DNA of 64,000 nt from Bradyrhizobium sp. 4 (GTDB lineage Bacteria; Pseudomonadota; Alphaproteobacteria; Rhizobiales; Xanthobacteraceae), in NCBI RefSeq assembly GCF_023100905.1, contig NZ_CP064686.1:1612001-1676000 (forward strand). The letters are read 5' to 3'. Made by a program: the position numbers and the translations under genes. Each line of letters opens with the position of its first letter. Position 1 is the first letter of the stretch. Positions 17,514 to 27,246 of the stretch are shown in pieces. The notes under the pieces were generated by a model. That model was not told where the DNA came from. It ran no database searches and saw only the letters and a program-made list of their open reading frames with translations.

Positions 17514-20500
17514 ATGCTGGAGAATGAGCCGGGCACGGGAACGGAAGGCGGGCTGAAGCGCTGGCTCGATGGTATCGGTCTTAGCCATTATACCGATCTC
17601 TTCGCGGAGCACCGTCTCGATCTCGATGTCATGGGAGACCTGACCGAATCCGATCTGGTCGAGCTCGGATTGCCACTCGGCGATCGGAAGCGGCTCCAGC
17701 GGGCCATGACCGCGTTGTTCCGGGCCGAAACCGCGGAGAAGCCCGACGGGACGGCGCGCCCGCAAATCCGGACGGAGGTCGGCGCGGAGCGGCGTCAGCT
17801 CACCACCATGTTCTGCGACATGGTGGATTCCACCTCGCTCTCGGTGCAGTTCGATCCGGAAGACGTGCGCGACATGATCGCGAGCTTCCGCGAAACCTGT
17901 GTCCGCGTGGTGAAGCATTACGAAGGTTTTGCCGCCCGCTTCGTCGGGGACGGTATTTTGGTCTATTTCGGCTATCCGACCGCACATGAGGACGACGCCG
18001 AGCGCGCCGTGCGAGCGGGGCTGGAAATCGTCCGGGTGTTGTCGACCGCCCGCGCGATCGAGCCGCGTGGTGCGCTCAGCCACTCACCCGCCGTCCGCAT
18101 CGGCATCGCGACCGGTCTCGTCGTGGTTGGCGACCTCGTCGGACAGGGCACCGAAGAGCGCGACTCCGCGGTCGGAGAAACCGTCAATCTCGCCGCGCGC
18201 CTGCAAGGCCTGGCGCCGCCCAACGGTGTGGTGATTTCCACGTCGACCCAGTCGCTGTTGAAGGGGAAGTTCGACTACCGCGATCTCGGCGTCCACGCGC
18301 TCAAGGGCATCTCGGAGAAAGCCCAGGCCTGGCATGTGATGCGCGCCTCGCGGGTGGAGACCCGCTTCGCCGCCGCGATGGGCACGCGGCTGACCCCGCT
18401 CGTCAACCGCGAGGAGGAGATTGCGCTGCTGATGGGGCGCTGGCAGCAGGCCAAGGACGGCGAGGGCCAGGTCGTGGTCAAGTTCGGCGAGCCCGGCATC
18501 GGCAAGTCGCGCATCATCCAGGAAATCTTCGAGCGGATCGCGGGCGACCGCCATGGACAGGTCTCGTTCCAGTGCTCGCCCTATTACACCTCCACGGCGT
18601 TCTATCCGTTCGCCGAGCAGCTCAAATTCTCTCTCGGTCTCGATCGCGAGGATGCGTCCGTGCAGTCGCTGGCGAGCCTGGAGACCGCGATCGCTGCCGC
18701 TCATGGCGACATCGAGCAGGTTGCTCCGCTGCTTGCCGCGCTGTTGTCCATTCCGACCGGTGACCACTATCCGCCGCTGGAGCTGTCGCCGCAGCAGCAA
18801 AAGGATGCGACCGTCGCGGCGCTGGTCAATCATTTCCTCGGCCTTGCGCGCGAGCAGCCGCTGGTGATCGCATTCGAGGATCTGCACTGGATCGACCCGA
18901 CGTCCCGTGAGGTGATCGATCTCCTGGTAGACCGGGCACAGAACCGGGCAATCCTGGTCATCATCACCGCGCGGACCGAATTCCAGCCGAGCTGGAACGC
19001 CCACTCGCATATCACGACCCTGGTCCTGAGCCGGTTGAGCCGGCAGTTGCGCGCGACGCTGGTCGAACGCGTGGCGGGACGCGAGCTTCCCAAGGAAGTC
19101 ATCGAGGAAATCATCGTCAAGACCGACGGCGTGCCGTTGTTCCTGGAGGAGCTGACCAAGACGGTGCTCGAATCCAACCTCCTGACCGAACGGCACGGGC
19201 GCTACGTGCTGTCGGGCCCGTGGCGGCAGCTCGCGATCCCGGCGACGCTGACGGACTCGCTGATGGCGCGGCTGGACCGGATGGGGCCGTTCAAGCGGAT
19301 CGCGCAGATCGGCGCCACCATCGGCCGCGAATTCTCCTACGAGACTCTGCACGCGGTCGCCAACACGCCCGCCGAACAGATCGAGGCCGCGCTCAATCAC
19401 CTGGAGGAGGCCGGGCTGATCATGCGCCGCGGCCACCCGCCCGACGCGCTCTACTCCTTCAAGCACGTGATGATCCAGAACGCAGCGCATGCGAGCTTGC
19501 TGCACAGCGAGCGACGCAAGCTGCATTCCCGGATCGCCCAGGTGCTCGCCGAGATGTATCCCGAGAAGACCGAGCGCGAACCGGAGCTGCTTGCCCATCA
19601 TTTGACCGAATCCGGCCAGAGCGAGGGCGCTGCCAGCTTCTGGCTCAAGGCCGGCAAGCAGGCGGCCAAGAGCGGCGCCAATCTGGAGGCGATTGGCCAT
19701 CTGCGCCGCGGCCTCAGCGTCGTGCAGGCCAATGCGCGCATGCAGGGCGCCGACGAGATGGAGCTGGAGCTGCGCATCGCGCTCGGCAACGCGCTGATCG
19801 CCGCCAAGGGCTATGCCGTGCAGGAGGTCGAGGAGAACTACGTCCGCGCCCTCGAGCTCGGCCAGCAGCTCGACGACGACGAAAAGGCCTTCGCCGCCAC
19901 GCGCGGGCTCTGGGTCTGTCATTTCATCCGCGCCGATCTGACCCGCGCGCACGATCTCAGCGTCGAGCTGTTGAAGTTCGCCAAGCGCGAGCGGCTGAAC
20001 GAGGGAACGCTGCCGGCACAGCAGACCGGCTATCTGATCGAGGCGCATCGCTCGATCGCGATGACCATGCTCTATCGCGGGCGCTTTGCTGTGTCCCAGC
20101 ACCATCTGCATCGCTGCATCAACCTCTACAGCCCCGATCTGCACTCCGATCTGATGGAGCGGCACGGCACCGATCCCGGCGTCGTCTCGCTGTCCTATCT
20201 CGGCTACCTCTTGTGGTTCCTCGGCCGGCCCGACGCGGCGCGGCAGCACAGCGAGCAGGCGATCGCGAACGCCGAGAAGATCCGCCACCCCTTCACGCTA
20301 GCCTTCGCGCTCGTGTTCGGCGCCTATCTCTGTCAGCATTTGCGCGATGTCGAGGGCACGCGCGACCACGCCAACCGCGCCATGATCATCGCCACCGAGC
20401 ACAATTTCCTGCACTGGAAGCAGCAGGCCGCGATCCTGCGCGGCTGGGCGCTGGCGCAGCTCGGCGAGGCCGACGAAGGCCTCAGTCAGATGCGGTTCGG

Positions 20501-20978
20501 TCTCGACGAATACGAAGCGATGGATTCCTGGCTCGCCGGCTGCTGGTTCCGCTGCCTGCTCGCGGAGGCCTACGCCAAGGTCGGGATGCGCGATGCCGCC
20601 TTGCGCGCGCTGGACGGTGCGCTCGCGACCGCAAGACGGACCGGCGATCACTCCTACCTCGCCGAAGTCTACCGCCTGCAAGGCGAGATCACGCTCTTGG
20701 ACGGGGATCCGGCCTCGGTGCAGGAGGCCGAGGACCTGTTCAACCTGTCGCTGGAGATCGCGCGCAAGCAGGGCGCGCTGTCGTGGGAGCTTCGCACCGC
20801 CGTCAGCCTCGCGCGCCTGTCGCACCAAGCCGGCAAGCGCGAGCACGCTCGTCTCCTGCTCGTACCGATCGTCGGCAGGTTCAGCGAGGGCTTTTCCACG
20901 CCGGACCTGAAACAGGCGATGCAACTGATCGACGAGCTCGGCGCGGACGCGCCTGTTCGTGCACAGTCGATCCCGTGA
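17514..20978 (+). CDS. SAM domain-class III cyclase-AAA ATPase-repeat signalling protein (1154 aa)
   Basis: Domains in order: a SAM domain (13-70, WLDGIGLSHYTDLFAEH); a class III adenylate/guanylate cyclase domain (93-275) with metal Asp102 (FCDMVDSTSL) and Asp146 (VGDGILVYFG) and transition-state Asn225/Arg229 (VNLAARL); an AAA/NACHT-like ATPase with Walker A FGEPGIGKS (324-332) and Walker B LVIAFEDLHWID; and a long C-terminal helical-repeat region resembling TPRs. Catalytic residues are complete, so it should make cyclic nucleotide. The architecture is widespread in Bradyrhizobium, but its ligands are unknown. It is divergent from the NRPS gene across a 142-nt shared promoter region, and its stop is 1 nt from the next gene. 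Confidence 0.9.
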   Translation: MLENEPGTGTEGGLKRWLDGIGLSHYTDLFAEHRLDLDVMGDLTESDLVELGLPLGDRKRLQRAMTALFRAETAEKPDGTARPQIRTEVGAERRQLTTMFCDMVDSTSLSVQFDPEDVRDMIASFRETCVRVVKHYEGFAARFVGDGILVYFGYPTAHEDDAERAVRAGLEIVRVLSTARAIEPRGALSHSPAVRIGIATGLVVVGDLVGQGTEERDSAVGETVNLAARLQGLAPPNGVVISTSTQSLLKGKFDYRDLGVHALKGISEKAQAWHVMRASRVETRFAAAMGTRLTPLVNREEEIALLMGRWQQAKDGEGQVVVKFGEPGIGKSRIIQEIFERIAGDRHGQVSFQCSPYYTSTAFYPFAEQLKFSLGLDREDASVQSLASLETAIAAAHGDIEQVAPLLAALLSIPTGDHYPPLELSPQQQKDATVAALVNHFLGLAREQPLVIAFEDLHWIDPTSREVIDLLVDRAQNRAILVIITARTEFQPSWNAHSHITTLVLSRLSRQLRATLVERVAGRELPKEVIEEIIVKTDGVPLFLEELTKTVLESNLLTERHGRYVLSGPWRQLAIPATLTDSLMARLDRMGPFKRIAQIGATIGREFSYETLHAVANTPAEQIEAALNHLEEAGLIMRRGHPPDALYSFKHVMIQNAAHASLLHSERRKLHSRIAQVLAEMYPEKTEREPELLAHHLTESGQSEGAASFWLKAGKQAAKSGANLEAIGHLRRGLSVVQANARMQGADEMELELRIALGNALIAAKGYAVQEVEENYVRALELGQQLDDDEKAFAATRGLWVCHFIRADLTRAHDLSVELLKFAKRERLNEGTLPAQQTGYLIEAHRSIAMTMLYRGRFAVSQHHLHRCINLYSPDLHSDLMERHGTDPGVVSLSYLGYLLWFLGRPDAARQHSEQAIANAEKIRHPFTLAFALVFGAYLCQHLRDVEGTRDHANRAMIIATEHNFLHWKQQAAILRGWALAQLGEADEGLSQMRFGLDEYEAMDSWLAGCWFRCLLAEAYAKVGMRDAALRALDGALATARRTGDHSYLAEVYRLQGEITLLDGDPASVQEAEDLFNLSLEIARKQGALSWELRTAVSLARLSHQAGKREHARLLLVPIVGRFSEGFSTPDLKQAMQLIDELGADAPVRAQSIP

Positions 20979-20979
20979 G

Positions 20980-21774
20980 ATGAGTGATCTTGCCGCCGCG
21001 CGTGCGCGTTACGTGGAGCTGATCGCAAAGCGCGAGCAGATCTCCTCAATGCGCCTGCTAGAAGCCCTCGCCACCGTTCCGCGCGAAAAGTTTCTGGCGA
21101 AGGGACCCTGGCGCATCAAGAGCGAGGCGGCGCGCTTCTATCGGCTGACGCCGGATGCCGATCCCGTTCATCTCCAGGACAATGTGCTGGTCGCGATCGA
21201 TGCGCGCCGCAAGCTCGACACCGGACTGCCGAGCCTGTGGGCGCACTTCATCGATGTGCTCGACGTCGGGGAGAAAGACCGTGTGGTCCAGATCGGCTGC
21301 GGGCTCGGCTATTTCTCGGCCGTGCTGTCGAAGATCGTGGGCCCCAAGGGCAGGGTGCAGGCAATCGAATGCGACGAGCGGCTTGCGGCGCGCGCCGCGA
21401 CCTATCTTGGCGCCTATCGCAACGTCGCGGTCGTCCATGGCGACGGATGCGAGGACATCGGCGAACCCGCCGACGTGATCATCGTTCATGCCGGCTTCTC
21501 GCAGCCGCATCCGCTCTGGCTTCGGTCGATTCGTCCGCGCGGCCGGCTTCTGGTGCCGCTGACCCAGCGGGACCGCGAAGGCGCCGCGCTCAAGATCACC
21601 CGCAAGGGCAAGGGGTTCGAAGCCGAGGCGGTGCAGCAGATCCGGATCTTCCCCGGTCAGGGTCGAGGCGTGACCGCGCTCGACGACCGCGTCGCCGACT
21701 GGTGGCAGCGCGCCTCCGCGCTGGCGCCGCTGCGCTTTCGCGGCATCGAGCAGGGGCTGCCGTCGGATGGCTAA
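20980..21774 (+). CDS. PCMT-like SAM-dependent methyltransferase
   Basis: A 264-residue protein resembling protein-L-isoaspartate O-methyltransferase. An N-terminal helix RYVELIAKREQISSMRLLEAL and VPREKFL precede the SAM site VVQIGCGLGYFSAVLSKIVG, the acidic strand QAIECDE, and HGDGCEDIGEPADVIIVHAG. I use ATG 20980 (MSDLAAARARY), 1 nt after the cyclase stop; a start at 20959 would overlap the cyclase. The tight junction indicates co-translation with the cyclase-AAA protein. The usual PCMT motif GDG is present, but the C-terminal third is divergent, so repair of isoaspartate is only one possibility. Confidence 0.78.
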   Translation: MSDLAAARARYVELIAKREQISSMRLLEALATVPREKFLAKGPWRIKSEAARFYRLTPDADPVHLQDNVLVAIDARRKLDTGLPSLWAHFIDVLDVGEKDRVVQIGCGLGYFSAVLSKIVGPKGRVQAIECDERLAARAATYLGAYRNVAVVHGDGCEDIGEPADVIIVHAGFSQPHPLWLRSIRPRGRLLVPLTQRDREGAALKITRKGKGFEAEAVQQIRIFPGQGRGVTALDDRVADWWQRASALAPLRFRGIEQGLPSDG

Positions 21775-21869
21775 TGCTTCGTTTCATTTTACCTTGATTG
21801 CGAATGTAAGTATTCAACGCGCCTCGGCGCCGCTATGAGTACGGCCTGATCGCCATACGAGCGCGCGCC

Positions 21870-22823
21870 ATGCATTCCGTTGCCCTGCTGACCGCCAGCT
21901 ACGCCAAGGATATCGAGCGTTTTTCGCTGCTCAGCGAGAGCATCGACACCTGGTTGACGGGCTACACGCGGCATTATGTTCTCGTTAACGATGAGGATCT
22001 GCCGCTGTTCGCGCGGTTCGCTTCCGACAAGCGTGTCATCGTTCCGGCCTCGCGCTACTTGCCGAAATGGCTGTGGGCGCTGCCGCCGGCTCTGCAGTTC
22101 ATCAGCAAACGGCGCGTCTGGCTGTCGCTGCTGTCGTCACCCGTTCATGGCTGGCACATCCAGCAGATCCTCAAGATCGCCGGCGTCCTCAACGCGCCCG
22201 AGCAGCGCGTCTGCATCCTGGATTCGGACAATCTGTTCTTCCGCGAATTCGACGTCGGCCAGTATGCCGGCGGCGAGAAGACGCCGCTGTTCGTCACGCG
22301 CAACGGGATCGACGCCGCCCACCCCTTGCATGTCCTGTGGCTCCGCACCGTCGATCAGCTCCTTGGCATCAAGGAAAGGTCCTTCCCCGCGGACGACTAT
22401 GTCGGCAACGCACTGGTGTGGGACAAGGACACCGCGCGCGCGATGACCGACGCGATCAAGTCGGCGACGGGATTGAACTGGGTTCTGGCGCTGTGCCGGA
22501 AAAAGAAGTTCTCGGAATATCTCATGTACGGCCATTTCGTCGCGAACGCGCCCGCGCATCTGGCCACTCATCGGGTCACCGAGGATAGCATCGCGGTCTC
22601 GCATTGGGATGACACGCGCCTCGACCGCCCGGCCATCGAAGCGATGATGCGCGCCGCTTCGCCCGACCAGGTGGCGCTGTGCATCCAGTCCTATTCGTCG
22701 ACCTCGATCGACGACATCCGCGACGTGTTCCGCCTCAGCTCGCGCGACCGTCGTAGTCCGAGCCTTTCGCCCGATCACATGGGCGATGCGGTTGAGTTCG
22801 AAGCACCGACGAAGACGCGCTAG
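21870..22823 (+). CDS. DUF6492 family protein (glycosyltransferase-like)
   Basis: A 317-residue protein with the DUF6492 pattern: N-terminal VALLTASYAKDIERFSLLSESI, a nucleotide-sugar-like acidic motif CILDSDNLFFREF, and a distal FPADDYVGNALVW. The DSD resembles the DxD of GT-A glycosyltransferases, but the catalytic activity is not established. No signal peptide or membrane segment is visible. It lies upstream of, and convergent with, a xylanase gene and near a flippase, so a part in surface polysaccharide handling is possible though unproven. Confidence 0.75.
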   Translation: MHSVALLTASYAKDIERFSLLSESIDTWLTGYTRHYVLVNDEDLPLFARFASDKRVIVPASRYLPKWLWALPPALQFISKRRVWLSLLSSPVHGWHIQQILKIAGVLNAPEQRVCILDSDNLFFREFDVGQYAGGEKTPLFVTRNGIDAAHPLHVLWLRTVDQLLGIKERSFPADDYVGNALVWDKDTARAMTDAIKSATGLNWVLALCRKKKFSEYLMYGHFVANAPAHLATHRVTEDSIAVSHWDDTRLDRPAIEAMMRAASPDQVALCIQSYSSTSIDDIRDVFRLSSRDRRSPSLSPDHMGDAVEFEAPTKTR

Positions 22824-22825
22824 GG

Positions 22826-22870
22826 CATGATCCGGAAAAGTGTGCAGCGGTTTTCCGAAAAGATCATGCT
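22826..22870. repeat. Dispersed palindromic element between convergent genes
   Basis: GCATGATC CGGAAAA at 22826-22840 pairs with TTTTCCG (22852-22858) and GATCATGC (22863-22870). The wording GCATGATCCGGAAAA...TTTTCCG...GATCATGC is a well-known palindromic repeat of Bradyrhizobium/Rhodopseudomonas genomes. It begins just after the DUF6492 stop and ends before the xylanase stop. Confidence 0.85.
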
Positions 22871-22884
22871 CAAAATAAAGCCGT

Positions 22885-23982
22885 TTAAGCGTCCCTCGTG
22901 AACTTGTTGATCACGTTCATGAACGGCTTCGGCTTGAACTCGCCGTCGAGCGGCAGAGGACGGTTCGGCTGCTTGTCGGCGCGGGCAAAGGTGCCGTTGA
23001 TCCAGCTATAGCGGTCCGAGAGACCCCAGGTCAGGATCGAGCGCACCGGTCCGCTGGTCGAGATCGCGGTCAGGAGATCGTCGACGCGCTTGGCGACGAT
23101 GGCATCGCGCTCCGCCGGCGTCCCCGTCAGCTTCTGGTCGTCGACATCAAGCTCGGTGACATACACCTCGAGGCCCCAGGCGCGCAGCTCGGTGACGAAT
23201 TCGGCGAGCCCATGGGTGTCGATCTCGAGCTCGGCATGCAGATGCGATTGCAGTCCCACGGCGTGCAGCGGCACGCCCTGGTCGAGCAGCTCCATGATGA
23301 GTTGGCGGTAGGCCGCGCGCTTCGCAATGAACGTGTCCTTGGCCGACTCGATGTCATATTCGTTGATCGCGAGCTTGACGAAGGGGTCGGCCGCGGCCGC
23401 CGTGCGAAACGCCAGCGGAATCCAGCGATTGCCCAGATGCTGCGTCCAGAACGAGTCGCGCCGGTCTTTTGGACTGCGCGGATTGTCGGGGATCGGCTCG
23501 TTGACGACGTCCCACGACGTCAGCTTGTCCTTGTAATAGGAGACGACCGTGCCGATGTGGTCGACATAGGCGCGCTCGACGCCCTTGGCATCCTTGATCT
23601 GCTTGGTCCAGTCCGGAATATCGTGATACCAAGCGAGCGCGTGCCCGCGCATCGTCAGGTCGTTCTGCCGGGCGAAATCCAGTATCGCGTCGGCGCGTTC
23701 AAAGGCAAAGGTGTGCGCGTCCGGACGCAGCATCGGCCATTTCAGCTCGAGCACCGGAACCACCTGCGTGCAATACGTGCTGATGGCTTCGCCGAGCCTG
23801 GGATCGGCTTGCAGATCCCAGAGCGTGGCCGCGGCACCAAATCCCTGATGGCGCTGGGCGAGTTTCGATGCCGGCGCTGCGGACGCCGATGCGCCCGCCG
23901 CAAGTGCGGCGGCGCTGCCGAGGAGAAATTCGCGTCTGTCGAGCCTGGTCACGGCATTCCTTAATCGGAGCCAACGCGCCAT
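22885..23982 (-). CDS. GH10 endo-1,4-beta-xylanase, Tat-exported
   Basis: Hydrolyses beta-1,4-xylan with retention. The acid/base Glu is in WDVVNEP (about residue 162) and the nucleophile in VYVTELDV (about 277); HALAWYH and LQSHLHAE are the substrate-cleft motifs of GH10. The N-terminus has twin arginines (RREFLLGSAAALAAGA) at 16-17 and a cleavable Ala-rich stretch, so export by Tat is expected. I start at 23982 so that the Tat signal is near the N-terminus; the frame stays open to 24072. No carbohydrate-binding module. In a soil or plant-associated bacterium it would act on plant xylan. The start overlaps no other gene; the flippase is divergent. Confidence 0.92.
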   Translation of the reverse strand: MARWLRLRNAVTRLDRREFLLGSAAALAAGASASAAPASKLAQRHQGFGAAATLWDLQADPRLGEAISTYCTQVVPVLELKWPMLRPDAHTFAFERADAILDFARQNDLTMRGHALAWYHDIPDWTKQIKDAKGVERAYVDHIGTVVSYYKDKLTSWDVVNEPIPDNPRSPKDRRDSFWTQHLGNRWIPLAFRTAAAADPFVKLAINEYDIESAKDTFIAKRAAYRQLIMELLDQGVPLHAVGLQSHLHAELEIDTHGLAEFVTELRAWGLEVYVTELDVDDQKLTGTPAERDAIVAKRVDDLLTAISTSGPVRSILTWGLSDRYSWINGTFARADKQPNRPLPLDGEFKPKPFMNVINKFTRDA

Positions 23983-24259
23983 CGTACCAAGCGACGCCTT
24001 GCAACGCCGGGGTTTTCCCCTCGTTCGGTTAACTTTGCCATCTGCGAAATCACGGTTCCTTTCGGTGGCCACGCCCCGTCAGGGAAGGGCAAATTTAACG
24101 CTAACCCGCGAAAGCGGCCTCAAAGCCGCCTTCGCCGCCCGATCTCCAGACTTATGTGACACTCTTGAGGGATGCTGCGGCGCAATTCGTTCGCCCCGCC
24201 ATGGTCCAATTGATGAACGGCCGTCACACTCGCAACAATGTTGCCGGTCCCGTGCTCGC

Positions 24260-25696
24260 ATGCTGAACCGCCATTTCTCGATTTATCTCGTCGCCTACAT
24301 CCTGCCTGCGGCGGTGGGCTTCTTCGCCGTCACGGCCTACACGCGGCTGCTCACGCCGGCGGAGTACGGCGTCTATGTCGTCGGCATCAGCCTGGCCGGC
24401 ATTCTGGGTGCGATCTTCTTCGCCTGGATCAAGCTGTCGGTGTCGCGCTATCAGGCGATGTCGGCCGAGGTGGATTTCCGCGGCACCGCAATGGTCGCCT
24501 TCGCGCTTACCGTCGCCGTCCTCTGCGCCACCACGCCGCTGGTCTTCCTGTTCCGCAGTGATCTCAGCGTTGGGCTGCTGCTTGCCAGCATGTTCGTCGC
24601 GATCATGGCGAATGCCGTCGATGTCGGCCAGGAGTTCGAGCGCGCAAAATTGCGCCCTTACAGATTCGCGGCGATCTCGATCGTGCGCAGCGTGTCGAGC
24701 GTCGGTTTCGGCCTGCTCGGCATCTGGCTCGGCTGGGGTGGACTGGGACTGCTCGCCGCATTCGGCCTGGGTTCGCTTGCAGGGATTATCCTGAACCTCG
24801 TCGGTGACCGCACCAGGATCGCGCGTTTTCAGCGCAGCCAGTTCGTGCAGCTCGCGCGCTACGGCCTGCCGCTGACGCTGGCCGGATTGTCCGTCGCGGT
24901 CTACTCGGCCTGCGACCGCCTCATCGTGGCATATTTGCTCGGCAAGGACGCCGCAGGCATCTTTGGCGTCGCTGCCGATCTGCCGCGACAGTTCATGGTC
25001 ATGATCGCCTCCAGCGTCGCCGCGGCAACAGTGCCGCTGGTGTTCCGGTCATTGTCGGAGAAAAACAACGAGACGACGCGGGAGCGGCTGACTGAGAGCC
25101 TCGAACTTCTGCTCGTCGTGGTCGCGCCCGTCGCCGTCTGGCTCGCGCTCGCAGCCGACCAGGTCGCCGGCACACTCGTCGGCGTCGACTTCCGCGCCGG
25201 CGTATCGGCGCTGCTGCCGACCCTGGTGCTCGCCCGGTTGTTCGGCATCGCCAATCAATTCTACGTGCAGATCAGCTTCCAGCTTGCCGAGCGGCCGTTC
25301 ATGCTGGCGGCGCAGTCGTTCCTGACGCTGGTCGTCAGCGTGGCGTTGATGTTCGTGCTGGTGGCCGGCCATGGCCTCTACGGCGCGGCGCTGGCAACGC
25401 TTGCGACCGAGGCGATCGGCTTCCTCGTTGCCGTCGCCCTGATGCATCGCGCCCATCCGGTTCCGTTCGACCTCCACCGCCTCGCCGGCGTTGCCGTCTC
25501 CGCCGCGGCGATGGCGGCTGCGATTCTCGTTGCACGATCCCAGGTCAATGGCATCGGCCTCGTCCCGCTCATGGTTGTGAGCCTTGCGGGCGGCCTCGCT
25601 TATGCCGCCGCAGCGTGGTTGCTGAACGTCGCAAATGTCCGGACGCTGTCGTTGCGTTTCCTGCGAACCTTCAATCGGAAGGCGTTAGGCGTTTAG
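24260..25696 (+). CDS. Wzx-like polysaccharide flippase / MATE-fold exporter
   Basis: A 478-residue integral membrane protein with about twelve to fourteen hydrophobic helices, for instance YLVAYILPAAVGFFAVTAY, LVVVVAPVAVWLALAA and FLTLVVSVALMFVLVAGHG. The N-terminal TRLLTPAEYGVYVVG is typical of the polysaccharide-biosynthesis flippase family (Wzx/RfbX), which moves lipid-linked oligosaccharides across the inner membrane. I use ATG 24260 (MLNRHFSIYL); the frame is open to 23999 but upstream residues are not membrane-like. No glycosyltransferase cluster surrounds it, so the substrate is unknown. Confidence 0.85.
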   Translation: MLNRHFSIYLVAYILPAAVGFFAVTAYTRLLTPAEYGVYVVGISLAGILGAIFFAWIKLSVSRYQAMSAEVDFRGTAMVAFALTVAVLCATTPLVFLFRSDLSVGLLLASMFVAIMANAVDVGQEFERAKLRPYRFAAISIVRSVSSVGFGLLGIWLGWGGLGLLAAFGLGSLAGIILNLVGDRTRIARFQRSQFVQLARYGLPLTLAGLSVAVYSACDRLIVAYLLGKDAAGIFGVAADLPRQFMVMIASSVAAATVPLVFRSLSEKNNETTRERLTESLELLLVVVAPVAVWLALAADQVAGTLVGVDFRAGVSALLPTLVLARLFGIANQFYVQISFQLAERPFMLAAQSFLTLVVSVALMFVLVAGHGLYGAALATLATEAIGFLVAVALMHRAHPVPFDLHRLAGVAVSAAAMAAAILVARSQVNGIGLVPLMVVSLAGGLAYAAAAWLLNVANVRTLSLRFLRTFNRKALGV

Positions 25697-25863
25697 CCGC
25701 GGCGTCTGACGAGGCTCGTCCTCACCGTCTGAAGCCCTGAAAGCGCCGCTTGACTTGGCGATGGCTCGGTTTCGGCCGGAAGCGGTCCAGGTGGTGGGCG
25801 ATTTTGTTGCATCCTTGGCCATAACCGTGCTTCTTGGGCCGAATGTCGGGAGCAGAGCAGACT

Positions 25864-26889
25864 ATGACCCAGGGAATACCGGAAATCCGCGCATCGGCGC
25901 AGTTGCTCGCCCGCTATCGCGAGCCCGACAATGCACGGGGTGTCCTCGAACTGGCGATTACGGCGATACCGTTCGTCGTCATCTGGGCTCTGATCTGGGC
26001 CGCTCTGGACCAGGGCTATTGGTTTGCCCTCCTGCTGGAGGTGCCCGCGGCGGGTTTGCTGGTCCGCCTCTTCATGATCCAACATGATTGCGGACACGGC
26101 TCGTTCTTCCGCGGCCGCGTTGCCAACGATTGGGTCGGCCGTGCCCTCGGCGTGATGACACTGACGCCATACGGCTACTGGCGGCGTAACCATGCAGGCC
26201 ATCATGCGAACTCCGGCAATCTCGATCAAAGGGGCTTGGGCGACATCGATACGCTGACCACGCGTGAATTTCTCGGGCGGTCCCGATGGCGTCGGACGCT
26301 GTATCGCTTGTATCGACATCCCCTGGTGATGTTTGGCGTCGGCCCCTCGTATTTGTTCATCTTGAAGCACCGATTGCCGGTCGGGATGATGCGTCGCGGC
26401 TGGAAACCCTGGCTGAGCACGATGGGCACGAACATGGCCCTCGCGGTTCTCGTCGTCACGATGATCCAGCTGGTCGGCTATGGGCCGTTCCTGCTCGTGC
26501 ATCTGCCGATCATTGTTCTGGCGGCGTCGATCGGCGTCTGGCTGTTCTACGTCCAGCATCAGTTCGAGCACACGCACTGGGCCCACGACGAGACCTGGAA
26601 TTTTCACGACGCTGCGCTGCACGGCAGCTCTCACTACCAACTGCCGGCTGTCTTGAGATGGTTCACGGCAAATATCGGCGTCCACCACATCCATCATTTG
26701 TCCAGTCGAATTCCCTACTATCGCTTGCAGGACGTGTTGCGCGACAATCCGCAGTTCGCTGGTGTCGGGCGGATTACGCTGCTCCAGAGTTTGCGGACCG
26801 TGCGGCTGACCTTGTGGGACGAGGAGCGGCAGCGGCTCGTCTCCTTTGGAGAGGCGGCCTTGTTTGGAAAGGGAGCCAAGCTTGTTTGA
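25864..26889 (+). CDS. Membrane fatty acid desaturase
   Basis: An integral membrane di-iron desaturase of 341 residues. The three His boxes are complete: HDCGH (74-78), HAGHH (110-114) and HHIHH (274-278), separated by hydrophobic stretches (VVIWALIWAAL, LPIIVLAASIGVWLFYV). The pattern matches the acyl-lipid delta-12/omega-6 group (DesA-like). ATG 25864 is chosen; ATG 25843 is an in-frame alternative with a 7-residue extension. It follows the flippase by about 170 nt and is probably transcribed alone. Regiochemistry cannot be told from sequence. Confidence 0.9.
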   Translation: MTQGIPEIRASAQLLARYREPDNARGVLELAITAIPFVVIWALIWAALDQGYWFALLLEVPAAGLLVRLFMIQHDCGHGSFFRGRVANDWVGRALGVMTLTPYGYWRRNHAGHHANSGNLDQRGLGDIDTLTTREFLGRSRWRRTLYRLYRHPLVMFGVGPSYLFILKHRLPVGMMRRGWKPWLSTMGTNMALAVLVVTMIQLVGYGPFLLVHLPIIVLAASIGVWLFYVQHQFEHTHWAHDETWNFHDAALHGSSHYQLPAVLRWFTANIGVHHIHHLSSRIPYYRLQDVLRDNPQFAGVGRITLLQSLRTVRLTLWDEERQRLVSFGEAALFGKGAKLV

Positions 26890-27246
26890 AAAGGCGGCCT
26901 TGGCCCCAGCGGTTTCGCTTACACCGCCCCCGCGCGGCCGCCGAATGGCGTGAATCCGCGCGATCGGAAGGCGATGGGCGTTCTGCGCCCGTTCAAGGTG
27001 GCCTCGCCGTCCGACGTGAGGCGCTGGCAGCCGTGTCACCGACCCTCGGTCATTCTGTCGCAGCGATAGAGCGCGAGCTTCGGCCGCGCGCCGCCCTTCC
27101 GCCTGCGTCAACCGTCGTATATGAGATTTATCGCCGGAACGTGCCGAATGTCGCCACAGACGGAACGTAAGGCGGCTGCGATTTCTTAATTCAATGATCG
27201 CAATCTGATCAATGACCGGCGGATTGGCATTTCGACCGAGGATGGC
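26890..27246. other. Intergenic region, no gene seen
   Basis: About 360 nt between the desaturase and the L,D-transpeptidase. An open frame covers much of it on the plus strand, but it only continues a shadow of the desaturase and has no RBS or domain. I see no strong palindrome or T-run. The last 80 nt are AT-richer (GATTTCTTAATTCAATGATC) and probably hold the promoter of the transpeptidase gene. Confidence 0.5.

Noticed and set aside
18084..20288. 734-codon minus-strand frame inside the cyclase-AAA gene
   Set aside because: Antisense shadow; the plus-strand protein has complete cyclase and Walker motifs.
26286..27170. 294-codon plus-strand frame extending past the desaturase into the gap
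   Set aside because: First two thirds are a shifted shadow of the desaturase; the rest has no RBS or domain.
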